A DNA stretch of 64,000 bases, from NCBI RefSeq assembly GCF_004027225.2, contig NC_044278.2:97394743-97458742 (forward strand). The letters are read 5' to 3'. The position numbers were made by a program, and so were the translations under genes. Positions within the stretch are counted from its first letter, which is position 1. Every line of letters begins with the position of its first letter. Below are positions 1 to 12,900 of the stretch, piece by piece. The notes under the pieces are model-generated. The model was not told the DNA's origin. It made no database searches and saw nothing but the letters and a program-made list of their open reading frames with translations. The stretch is from Strigops habroptila (taxonomy: Eukaryota > Chordata > Aves > Psittaciformes > Psittacidae).

Positions 1-897
1 TTTGTAAAGATGGAGGAGAAAAAGGTGCCAGGCCCTTAGAAAGCTGGAGAAAGGAAACTAGAGTAGTGAAGGAGCATGGGGGAGAAAGAGTCCTGAGACT
101 AGTGGAGACAGGAAAGCAAGGAAAAGGGGAAAGACTGGTGCTACAGGTTGGGGCTGAAAAAGTCTTGTCAAATCAGACCTGATCCTCCTACAGAGGGCAA
201 AATGATTGTGCCTTAATCACCCCAAACATTTCACAGAGTTTAATTTGTTTTCCCTCTCTGCAATTTTCTCATTCAGTGAATTCAAGCATCCCCATACCTT
301 AGAACAGCGATTTGAAATGTAAGCCAATAGCCATTGTGTCTAGAATGCACTATCTTTCATTTTCTGGGAAAAAATATTTTTATCATTAATAAGAGTACTT
401 GCTAGTAGATGTTTTTAAAATACATACGCATGAACATATATATATATATATAAAATTATTTGATTAAATGAATATATGATTGTAGATATCTTCCCTTTAG
501 AAAAACAGAACTTCTACATCAGAGTCTGGCATCCATATTTCTAAAGACTAAAGCAGTTTTCTACAGACCTATATGCAGTGTGAGGTTATTATAGAAGGAG
601 AACCCTTCCCTTCTCCTCTGGCCTTCCCATAAAGTCAGGCTGGGCACAGTGAGGCAGGAAAGGACTGCATAAAGCTTTTTATCCAGTACAAGTGAGAAGG
701 AGTAATTAGAAAGAGTAAAGGTACTGGATCAGCCTTGGGGCTGTTTTGTTTTGTGACCTGGTCATGTAGCACAGCCCATTTGAGTCATAGCAGAAAAAGT
801 AGCAAGGAACGGGGACTTGACACTCAGGAATGAGCAGCACAAAGTGGCATGTTTCTTGTCACTTATGGAGAGGTTATTGACAAAAAATTACATTTAC
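1..897. other. Intron 23 of the C4-like gene (partial)
   Basis: No coding exon was recognised on either strand. It holds a (TA)n run near 436-452 and otherwise AT-rich unique sequence. The exon encoding the thioester motif is presumably just left of the window. Confidence 0.55.
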
Positions 898-978
898 CTT
901 TCAGGCTAACAAACACGTGACTATCAGAATCTGGTACCATATCAGATGGTCTGTTCAAGTCCAGCGTATGGGACTTTG
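898..978 (-). CDS. C4-like: C4-like exon 23: CUB start; last exon in the window
   Basis: 81 bp, phase 1 at both ends. It reads [20 protein letters not shown] and then VFVSLKG, matching GRTLEIPGNSDPNMIPDGD of C4 and the PDTESETRILLQG region of C3. The following exon should carry the thioester CGEQ and was not found between 1 and 897. Confidence 0.9.
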
Positions 979-3900
979 CTGTAAACAAATAGTAAATAGA
1001 GATCTACATCTAGGCTTTTTAAACCTAAAAACATAAAGTGCAATTTTAGAACATGCTTTTCATTAAACATCTCACAACTGATGGCAATTACAACAAAAAT
1101 GTCATCAGAAATGTTAAATGGAAATTTATGAAAAGAAATATACTTATCTTTTTTAAGCTGATTTAATTTTCAGTCATTAGCAATATTTTCTGGCTTTAAA
1201 TGAGGCTTGACTTTAATAACTTATAAGAACCATTAGTAAATTAAATAGATGCCTACTTAATATTTAAAAAATGCTACCTTGAAACACAGAAGTAATACAA
1301 ATCAATTATAAACATTTAGAATTAAATTATTTTTCTTTCTTGAGTCTTTTGCTGTGTATTGGATGAAGAGATTTGTGACAAGTTCTAGTCAACCAAAGCA
1401 ACACTCGTACGTAAAGTATTTAACTGCACCCATTTGATATTTACACCAGGCTTTACATCACCTGTAACTTACAGTCACTGTTAATGCAAATGGTCTTTTC
1501 TTCTCTCTGTAAAACACCTTCAGCCTGTACAATTGAGGAAAGAAAGGTCAAAACTTTTGCAAGCACTCACAACTGAAAGGTGCTGCATGAAAGCTGCAAT
1601 CTCTGCCCTTCGCTAGACCAGCAGGTGGCAGAAATAAGTAATTTTGGAGTGAGATTTCTCACCAGATAAATGTAAAACTAAAGCTTCAAAACAGAATTTC
1701 GTTTCTCCTAGCTGAACTGCTAATAAAATCTGACTTTTTTTTTTTTTTTATTATTGGTATATTTCCCTGGATGAAATTCCTTTAACCAAAACTAACCCAG
1801 AAAAATTAAACTTCAAAGTTTATTCTCAGCTTTGTGAGCTGTGCAAGTCAAGTTCATAGTTGGACTCATTTTTATAAACCTATCATCTATGAAATCCACC
1901 AAGTTCTGAGTTAATCTTGTTGATAAAACTCAAACTTTTTTCCTTCTGATTTCCATACATCCCTCTTCCTACAGTTTCTATTTTAATGAAGTTGTTTTTA
2001 CAGATACCTTTAGTGTTTTGATGTAGCATTGAACTCTGAGACTGTGCTTATCTTTAGAAAAGTTATGGCATGTAACAACAGCAGGTTCCTGGCATCCCAT
2101 GCCTCATCTTTACCTACACTACCCTGACATTAATGGTGCAAGGATTCATGTTTTGCATTTTTTGTGTGGATTGAAAATAGGCCTCAGTGGGCGACTTGGG
2201 TACTGTAGTGAGTCTGCCAGTCAGCGCTGACTCTTGAAAAGTCATCATTACATTTTTGTTTGCCTGTATGTATTTTACCCATGCAATTCTTAAGATTGAA
2301 GATACATTAACTAGAAGGAATAAAACAGGGTTTAACTTTATGGCTACCAGAGAGCATACCCTTCTCAAAATATCGCTAGAGGGACATATTCAATCTTGGC
2401 TTCATAAAGGACAGAAAATTTTTACAAATGTTGGTGAAGTAGGTGGAAGTTAAAGATTATGAGATGGGCACTGACTTCATGAAGGAAGTTTTTGCTGTGT
2501 CATGGGTAGAAGGGTGGCTTTTTTGCTGTAGAGAACAATTCTTTCCATATACGCTACACGCAAGCCCACCACAGGGTTAAATTTCTTCCCCAAGCTATAG
2601 CTCAATCCTTGCTGAGATACAGGTTTCCTGAGATTGCTTCTAGCCTTATGTTTCTACGATTTCACTCCCTGCACAAGAGCTCCATACATAGTGAATGTTA
2701 TATTTGAGGAGAAACACGTATTCCCAGGAAAGTGTTCAAAAACCAAGTAGAAAAGACCCTTGGTGACATGGTTTAGTGGTGGACTTGGCAGTCTTGGAGT
2801 AAAGGTTGGACTTCATCTCAAAGGTCTTTTCTAACCTGGTTGATTCTTTGATTCATGAAGTGCCTGCCCTCAACAAGTTATACCTACCACAACTTTGAGT
2901 TTTTTCCTAATGCTATCACTGTGTCCAGAAGACGTCTCAAAAGTAACAATAGTAATTGGAATTTCTCCCACAGTCAGAGGGACAACCGAGAAGTAGGCTG
3001 GTGTTGCAGAGTTCCCTTTAGCCACCAGAATCTGCTGCACAGCCTTGTCCATAGCCTCTGTGGTGCACAGCCCCTTCGCTGCTTCCATTGTCACTACAAC
3101 CTGCAGAGACAAAGCAATGCCTGTGATCAGCCTAGTGCACCACCACACAGGAAAAATAATCCAGTTCCACCATGTCTGTCTTGATAAGAACGGAAAATGA
3201 GAAACAGTTATAACAGGAAACTAGCTTTTGCTTAAAAAGCAAAATAAACAATGCAGACATTTTGCAAGACAGAAAGCGTTTTTCACTTCACTCTCCTGAA
3301 TTTACTATTCTCCATTTATAAAACTGGAAAACTTTTTCACCAAGAAGTGATCAAATAACTTGTCCAAGGAGTTCCTGGAGTCTCCCTCTTTGGAGATATC
3401 ATTATCTGACTGGACAAGGCCCTTGAACAACCTGATCTAACTGGACCTGCTCTGAACAAAAGGTTGGACTAAGACCACTGGAGGTCCCTTCCAACCTAAA
3501 TCGTTCTATGATCCTATGGTCTGCTAATATTCTACATTGACTACTGCTGTGAAGGTAAATCAGACAGTATTTCTTCATTACACTGAATTTTCAATATAGT
3601 TTTGGCCTATCCCTGAGCCACAGGGAAGTGAGAAGGATAGTACGTTTTTATACATCCCAGCTCTACACCATTCAACACAGTTCAGAAGATGATGGTCAAG
3701 CAGAGCTGGCTGAGATAGGAAGAGATGAAAAAATAAGCATCAGCCTGAGGATCATGGAGGCCCTAAGCCCAGTGACAACTGTAGCCATATGCAGGGCTGG
3801 ATAGGTGTCACATGCAGACAAAATGTGGCTTTGCATTACATGCACAATGAATTTTGAGGTTAACATAGGATTATATGCTCATAATTTACCTCTGTACCTT

Positions 3901-6900
3901 GTGTACCTGCTTTATCAACAGCTGTGTGTTGCCTGGATTGACAGGGAGCAAAAAAGTAGCTGGTTGCTTCAATGAAGGGGGAGAAGACACACCCAAACAC
4001 GAGGAATTTGGCTGTGTAATATGGTAAATAAAATCCGTTTTATACAATAAGATTGATTAGCAGCTAGAACTGGGTCCTGTCCTTGGGCAGACTTTCAAAA
4101 TGAGAGCATCATGTCTGCACTGTAGAAGGGCACTGAAAGGTGCTTGGATCATTTACATTAAATTATTACATAGCCGTACATCTAGCTAGCTAGATGTTTA
4201 TAGCAAAACAGTTGGTGATAATACTACCTGGACATCATTGGGCAGGTAGTTATAAATCACTGCTTTTATTTCTAATTGTTCATGTCGTCTGACTGAGTAT
4301 GGTAATCTCAGGGATACAAAAAAGGCCTTGAAAACTGCAAAGGTGTGGCGTTCAGCTATGCAAAATCCTGCATGAAAAAAAAAAGAGAGTTAAGAATTAC
4401 ACACTTAACATCAGCTGATAAAAACTTGAATGTTTAATCAAAACTCATTGTCTGGGCATCCCTGAGGTCAAGAGCAGGAGAGGGAGACAGGCATATCCAG
4501 AAAGCATTTCAACTCACCTGCTCTAGAGACCTATCTCAGGGATAGATGATTTCCCCTCTGCAGTCACTGCCATGGTTTTTGACTGGTAAAATTTAGCAGG
4601 AATGTTTGTAGGTTTTGTGGGTGAAATGTGGTATTATTACCATTACCTTTCTTGTGGCTTCCTGGCCATGTGGAATTTAAAATGAGATGGTTTATAGAAT
4701 GGAAAGAATAAGCAACAGTTTTGATTATATAAATCATCCTCCTTCAAAGTCCACTTCTTGTTGTTTTTTTCTAAATACTAATAATTAAAAAATATCTGTC
4801 CCTCAATTTCTGGCTGGGCTTTAATATGGCATAAAAGAGAGGAGTAAATATCATGACCAAAACACTTTTGTGCTTTCCGGTACAGACTGTCTCACTCTGT
4901 CAACATAACATTTTACCTCTGTTTTAAAAAATATATGTTCTCTATTCATCTGTACAAAGAAACCCAATAAAATACCCAATACTTATACCTTTTTGTGGAG
5001 ATATGCTTATTGCCTGAACTTCCCAGGTAGTTATAGAGTCAGGAGCAAAATTTTCTATACTAAGAAACACAAAATAAAATGTATTAGGAAGATTGGATAA
5101 AATGTAAACGTTATTTGCTGAAGTTTGAGTATTGTAAGGGAAAAAAGTAGTCCCTCAGTTGTGGAGAGAAAGTACTTGCAAATATTCTGAAGTCATCTGT
5201 ATCAGATAAAGCTGATATTTATATACATTTTACTGTACAAATATAGACATATTCACCTGGTCATGTAATACAGTACCTATGATTTCCAGGGTTTTTCACT
5301 TCTTCAATATTCCACCACCAGCTCTCAGGAAAATAACTGCGCAAGTTGGGAGAGGTTTCATAAAACTCTTCTTCTTGGTCATCATAGTCTGTGAAAAAAG
5401 AGCCCGGGTTCTGTTTAAAGTCTTTGACTGCTGACCTTACTCTGTCTTGCAGGGAGTCAGTTTGTCAGAGAGAAAGCAGCATGAAAAATACTCTGAATGA
5501 AAAGACTTCACCTGGGTTTCATCTTGTGCATTAAAAATAAACAAATTTAAAAAAAGAGAAGCAATGACTAAATTGAACAAAAGGCTAATTCTTCTTTCCA
5601 AGAACAATAACTATACACTACCAAACATGAAAACATTCTGCTTTAGCAATGTGTAGCAAAGATGTTCCCACCATGCCATATTCGTGACAGACAGAGCATG
5701 AAAATTTTCTGAGAAAAATGGTAGGAGAAATTACACTTGGAATGTGGTCATTGTCAACACAATTTTTTTGGTTGGTTGGTTGGTTTTGGGTTGTTTTTTT
5801 TTTTTTTTTTGTTATATGAACTCCTGTTTGACCAGAGGAACTCTGTGGAGCAGAAAGGAGGAAAGGCAAAATTGTGCCTGGCTGAAGTGACCCCTTCTCA
5901 TGAGGTAGTGTTTTGGAGGTACTGGGGTGTTATAACAGTAGTACCACTAATAAAATAGTCATGATTCTGAGATCACTCAGAGCCCTGAACACAGGGCTCT
6001 GTGCTCCTCTACAAACCCCTTCTTTGCAGCCTCCCAGGATGCAGGCAGGGGCCAACAGCTCTTCCATAAGGCTGTTCTGGTGGCTAGATGATTCCTGCCT
6101 TTTCTCACCCCAAGAAGTTATTTATCCCAGTCTGTACACACAACAGCGTACAGTTGTGACGATGCAGTAGCAGCACTGAAATACTGATGTGAAAACTTCC
6201 TCCTCGGCCCAGAGCATTAAATGCCCCTTAACCCTCCATTACCACCATAGGAAAGGTATTTTTCTGTAAACAGGTGCATGCCACTGTTCCTTACGTCGTG
6301 CCAAGCCCACTCTGGTCCTAGTCCACTTTTCCTTCCTTCTGAGGGCTGTGGCTTTCTCACAGCAGTCCTGGAAGGCTCTTCTGCATTCAGGGGAGCCAGC
6401 CACCTTTGATAGCCTTTTTGCACAAGAAAACCCCATGGGATTTAATTTCATTCCATCTTGACAGCACTTTTTTAGATCAATGTTTTGATATTTTCTGGCT
6501 GCAACATAATAAAAGCCCAAAATTAGTGCTGTAGAAGAAGCATAAAGGTGTTCACCATGCTCATTCCTGTCATTCTCTGCAGTTAGTTGTTATTGCAACA
6601 GTCCACCTTCAGCTGGGGACCTGTTCTCCATTCTGAAACCAGTCCACAAACACAGGAGGAAAGCATGGGCCCTATGGCATTCTAGATATTCTATTCTAAG
6701 CTTTCTCTTCAAATTCAGACTATGAATTATAAATGCCTCCTTGGCAGACCGGAATTAGATATCTTGATAGAAATAGCCATGGCAGTGTTCTCCTTGAATA
6801 AAGAGACCAATTCCAGAAGTAGGAAAGATTCTAGCTTTAAGGCTTCATGTCTCCTGCAAGGCAATATAGATATGTGTACACTGTGGTTTTTTGGGGGTTA

Positions 6901-9900
6901 TTTGATTTTTTTTGTCATTTTGTTTTGGTTTTTAGACCAAATATTATACTAGCTCTTCTCTCAATTGCAGAACAAAATACCAAAGCCAGCACAACTTCAA
7001 AGCAGAATGTAAAGAAAAAAAAAATACAATCTATAAAACATTTTCTGGCCACACAAATAGTTTTGAAAAACTTTGAAACCATGACTGATTCCATGATGTT
7101 ATCTAGTAGAGATACTTCACATTTAGGATTATAAACTGATGAATTAGTTTTCTTCTCCAGCTGGGCCACTCTTTGGTTTTTTTGGTTTTTTGGGGCTTTT
7201 TTGCATTATTATGATAAATGATGCATCGGGTCTCACGACACAGTATACACACTTGTGCTAGATTATGTCACTTAATGCAAGAAGCAGGACCGTGAATATC
7301 TTAGTATCCTTTACTATCTCATCACTTCTTGCGCCCTAGATCCCAGCCAGATCACTTTGACTCCCCCTGCTAAGACTTTCAGGCCACCCAGGTGAACAGA
7401 CATACCGAGTCCTGACATTTTCTTCTGAAAATCCAAAGATCTCTTCTGCTTTTTGGTAACTTGGAGGCATTTATAGCCTGGGAAAGCAGAACAGAAGAGC
7501 TTGTTCATGATACTATGACAGTAACAGCCTGATCATTCAGTTCATTCATGGAAGACCAATCTTAGGACTTATTCATAGAAGACCCATATTTTGACAAGTT
7601 GCCTTACAGCCCTAGCCAACTGCTGCCTGCCCCAGCTAAGCTGGGCACCAAAGTACCAGCAGCCATGATCTGGGCTAACTGAGCTGCCAGCACTTAGTGG
7701 AAGAACAGAAGTAGAAAAAATCCACAGGCAAGGAAGATTTTGCAACATCACGATAAAACGTTTCTGGTGTTTGAGCAGTCAGTCTCTCCAGATCTATAAT
7801 GATCTTGTACAAACATGTAAAGTAAAGGGCAGGTTGCACTTACCTTCCCGAATTTTGGATTGAATTGTATCTGATAAAAATGCCAGACCAACATCAGTAA
7901 AAACTTGAGCACTATCTGCACCACCACCTGCAGAGCATCCAAGATCATACGAATTCATAGCATTAAATACCTGCCAAATAAAATAGCATAGGTGGACTGT
8001 ACACACTTGAAAAATTTTTGGTTATTTTTATATATATTAGAAAAATTCTTGTAGTCTTTGACGTGCAGAAGCAAGACAAATTGGTGATACAAGCTGTGAT
8101 TGGAAACTGAGATTAAAGCTGAGAGATATTTTAGACAGGCAATGCTTTCAAGTAATACTTTTTTAATTTAAAAGCTTGGCTGGTGTAGCACAGAAATCCC
8201 TATCTTAAATGTATCATTCATCTTAAATAGATTCTAAATTGCAAAAGCAAAAACAGTTTCAAGTTTAGCAAAACTGTGATTTAGCAATTAATAGCCATTA
8301 ATTAAATTTTTGATTCTCTCATTAGTCATGGAAATTTTTGCTTGACTAGTAGATATGATATTTCTTCTTACAGGTATCTTACTTTTTTAGCTGTAAGCTT
8401 ATTTTTCTTGTTCAGAATAAACACTGCTTTATCAACCACAGCTAGGGCAACTGCTCCTGCATGGTCTGTTTCAATCTGCAAGTTGACTTTTTCTGTTGGT
8501 TCATATACCTCTTGTTCTGTTCTCACTTTGATCTAAATAGAAAAGATTGAAACAAAAATTCCATATTTGTTAATAAAAAGAGAAGAGTCTTTGGGCTGGG
8601 AATACTGTCAACAGGGATGTTCCTGTCTTAGGATGATTCTGTCTGGGATCCTGTGTTTTGGAAGATGTAGATGCACTTATCTCCTACTGGAGGACAATGT
8701 GGGGAGGTTAAAAGATGTGTCTGTGCAGGATAATTCATGCTATCTTTCAATGACACTTAAGCACCAATGGGAATTAAAAGTATGTGTAAAGGGTTTGCTG
8801 AACTAGGGCCTTCGCAATTTTGTTATTTTCCAGTGGAAACAAAATCACCATGAAATACAGCAAAAGACTAATTAATGTACAAAATTAGCTGTTTTAAACC
8901 AAGTAATAGTACCTCTTTTCTATCTCACACTTGAATTTTTCAACATGACTGCATTCAGATCTGGTTCATATCTGATGTAGACGCTTCTGTGGTTTAGGAG
9001 GACGTAGCCATGGTGATTATGAATAAATAGGGAATTGTTAATGGAAATGCCAACTTGAACATAACTGGGTTTTGTTATTGTACAAATGAAGAATTGGCTT
9101 GTATGTTAGAGATGGATAATTTTTGTCGAAAGCTTTTTTTTTTTTCCCCAATGGACTATCACATTCTTTTTCCAAATCCACCTTTTTCTTTTTTTTAAAA
9201 ATAATTTCAGACAGCTGACACTATTCAGCAGTTGTGTTTCACACTATTGGGAATAATTGTTGTGTCTTTTTTGATTTTTTTCATCTTGCATTATGGTACC
9301 AACATGAGAAGTAGGAAGGTGAAAGAAAGGCTTAGAGGGACTCCTACTTTGTCCACACTTCATTTTCTAATGTAATTTTTTTTTTTTTTAAGTGCTTTAG
9401 TCCCAGCTAGATCTTCTAGCCAGAATCCTGACAACTCCTTTTTTCAGTAAAAATTGAATGTCTTTCACTTTTTAAGTCCAGTCCTGCACTTGCTCTGCTG
9501 ATACCCCATGTTTTTGTTTTTATTTTGGAATACAATAACGAAAACTACTTGCTTTGAAAGTACCTTTCCTTCACAGACATCCGTAACATCCACCCATACA
9601 GAATCAGCAACAATCTCTCGATGGCCCTCATTTCCAACGAAGTAGTAAGCTAAAAAGCGAAAGGCGGGCACCATTTTCTTGGTGATTTTAAGGTTTATTA
9701 TTTTGCTGGAGGAGGGGATCCTTCCCAAAAGCTCAACTTGTCCCTTTGTCACAACCTGCAGGGCAGAAACAAACAGAAATCAAATATAGTGAATACACAG
9801 TAAACTGGGCATTATATTGCATAATTTTCTATGCATATATAGAATTTTCCAAGGCCATTTCTGCTTAAAATTTATTTTCTCCCAATGACACTTAATAGTT

Positions 9901-12900
9901 TTAGTTCCCAACCTGCACACCAATAGCCTGGAGGAGATCAGCATACGGTGCTTCTAGCATAGGAGCGTGGTGATAAGGCCTCTGCTGCTCCGATCCTGAA
10001 GCCCAGGTTTGAACGCAAATCTGCCACTCTCCACTCAGTCTTACAGCTCGAAAGGGGGCCCCAGATGGCAGTCTTATTTTTGCCTTCTACAATAACAGGT
10101 CATCACCTCCAAAGGATATCATCTTTGTTAAATCTGTAATCAGTACTGAATCTTTCAGGTGGTGTGGAAGGGTTGAAGCAGGAGATTTCACCCAAAAGTA
10201 TTATTCAGGATAAAGTACTATAGACTGGCCCACAACTGATTTCAGCCCATTTCTCACTATTCCTTTCTCCCTGTGTTATATTAATTATATTCATGGATGG
10301 TCAGAGTGGTAGAAAACAGACACAGTGGCACTACTGATAGTGCTCCTCCCTGAACAATATACATACAGCTTTCCTAAACACACAACGAATGGCCTTGAGA
10401 AAGAAACAAAAACATGCTGCAGCCTGGTCTGAAATCCTCACTGCCTTTGTGTAGATGACCAAAGTTTGGGAGAGAGCCTCACCATTGAGCTCTAGCAGTG
10501 CCTTCCACCACCCCTTCCACATACCTTGTCTGCCCAGCACTGCACCTTCCCAGAGCTCGGCAGCAGCAATTCCAACCCTATGCTAAGTCATCCAACGAAA
10601 CCCCTGAACCTAAATTTAACTCCTAGGGATACAACTATTCCTATATATCAGAGCCCTATTAAAAATAAATGGGAACTGGTGCCTGTGGTGCTTATCATCC
10701 TGGGAAATTTAAGCTGCCAAGGAAAATTAGGACAAAGAGAGGAAGAAGGGGATTAAACAAATTTGATGTTCAACAGATTCACTCCTGGAATGTATCCACG
10801 AACACATTTGTCTCCTTCAGCAAAATAAATACTTTTCATTCTTTGTCCTGGCTGAGCAGAATTGTTTCCTCGCTTTTCCACCTATAGAACTGGTTTTCAG
10901 GCCCAAATTCAGGATGCTATTTAGGGCCGTAACAACCAGTGCCTTCGGTGGTCCTTCATGACGTTATCTGTTGGAGATAACACTGACCTGCCTGTTAACT
11001 AAGATCAGGTGCAGGTAATACAGAGCCATGGTAATATAAGAATTATGCGTATTCATTAAATAAACTGTAGTTAACTATAAAAGATATTTTCTGAGATAGT
11101 CAAAGTCCCCTAGAATACAACTAGGTTTTCTAATTGCAGGGACAGAATCTTTCGTATATGTATGATCTACCCACAACAAGGTGGGCAGTTCTGTAATAGC
11201 TGAAAAAAAGTATTTATGGGAATCAGACCAGTAAAAATGATATCTAGTATTGGCTTATTATGAGGAAAGAATACAGATTGGAAGGAGTGGGAAAGAATGA
11301 GATCTGGATTAAGCGAAATCAAATTGCCATAGATATAGAAGTTATCTGTCCAGGATTTCAGCTTTCAAGCTGCCAATTTAGTATCTTTCAAAAATATTCA
11401 CATAATTATGCATACAAAAATTACCCTATATGGACTTATTTGCTCTAGACTGTATTAGAAACTACTGACTAAAATTCGTACTAACGTGTCTTTCTTCAGA
11501 AGAAGAAAATTACAAAGATTTGTGTATTACGTGTCCAAAATATATGCAGATATAAAAAAATAACAGAATCATAAAAATAGTTTCTGGAAGGGTCTGATGG
11601 AGATCTCTAGTTCACCTGCCTGCTCTGAGATGAGCCATCACCTGCATAAGATTAGGTCAGATGTCGTTTTCTCTAGTTGAGTGTTGACCGCTTCTGAGGA
11701 TGGCAGTTCTCTAAACTCTCTGGGGAACCTCTTCCAGTACTGGGTTCATCATTAATGAAAAGATTTTTCAAAAATGAGCCTTCCAGGCCATGATTTGTAG
11801 CCTTTGTCCCTTGTTACATTACATATATGCCATATATGCGTGGTGGTGTATATACACTACCTAGGAAAGTTTGTCCCTTTTATGTCTATAATTCCTTTTC
11901 AAGTAATTTTAGGTTGCTACTAACTCTTAGCCTTTTCACCAAACTGAGCAAGCCCATTTCCCTCAGCCTGACTTGGTAGGTCAGGTGTGCTGGGACACTC
12001 TGATCCTCCTGGTTGTCCTTTGATCCTCCCTGATTTCCCACGTACTAGTAAATAGATGTTCTAGGTTGCATAATTTCTAAAAGAAATTACTGATGTAATT
12101 CTGTTCTGTTTACCATATAATAGAAATAGTCAAAGCTTCCACTGCCAGGCTGACGAATATCATTCAAGGTGATGTGTAAAGTATCTCCAGGTGCCATAAC
12201 AGTATGTGGGATGCTGATGCTGAGGTAGTTCAGGGAAGCAGACTGGTATCTTTCAGCTCTGATACTGGTTTCTGGTGATTCTAATTTTTCTTTCCCCTCT
12301 TCGGCCTTTACCTGTCAGGGAAGAAAAGGACAGAGTAAGTAAAGTGTCATTCAGGAGGCAATATAGTGCCACCTTTAATTCATATCTTGCCAGGTTATTC
12401 AGAAACAGCTGGGAAATGAGATGAATCACTGCTGAGAACTCATTAGCAGAACTTGGCATCAAAAACCAGGATTTTGGTTACTTTATTCTCTTTCCCTGTT
12501 TTGTCTCTTGCTGTTATTTGCACTTGATATTTTTCAGCCTTTCCTCTTTCTGAATGAGAATGAATGGCTCAAAATCATGCAGTGATTTTGTACTTAGACA
12601 GCTTTTATCTATTTTTATATTGTGCACATACTTCAACTCTCTTGAGTGTGCAGATGTAGCCTATTGTCAGCATTGCTCAGGACCTTTCCCTTCACTTTTT
12701 TATCATTTCCTGTCACTTCTCATGGTGATACTCCTTACAGTCCCATTTCCGTCCTTCCTGCCAGGAAAATACATATCTGAACCACAAAAAACCCCACCAC
12801 TACCACTGATGCATGCACTCCCAAAACTCTGATGTACAAGAGTGTCCACTTCAGTGAGACATCCCTCAGGCGCCAGGTCTCTCCAACATATCTTACACAA

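Noticed and set aside
2546..2640. Minus-strand stretch reading [15 protein letters not shown] as exon 22 of the C4-like gene
   Set aside because: The acceptor tract is poor, no donor gives phase 1 cleanly, and the block at 1473-1524 fits phase, donor strength and C4 homology better.
12554..12832. 92-codon plus-strand ORF in C4-like intron 11
   Set aside because: Antisense to the gene, with no homology or splice evidence.
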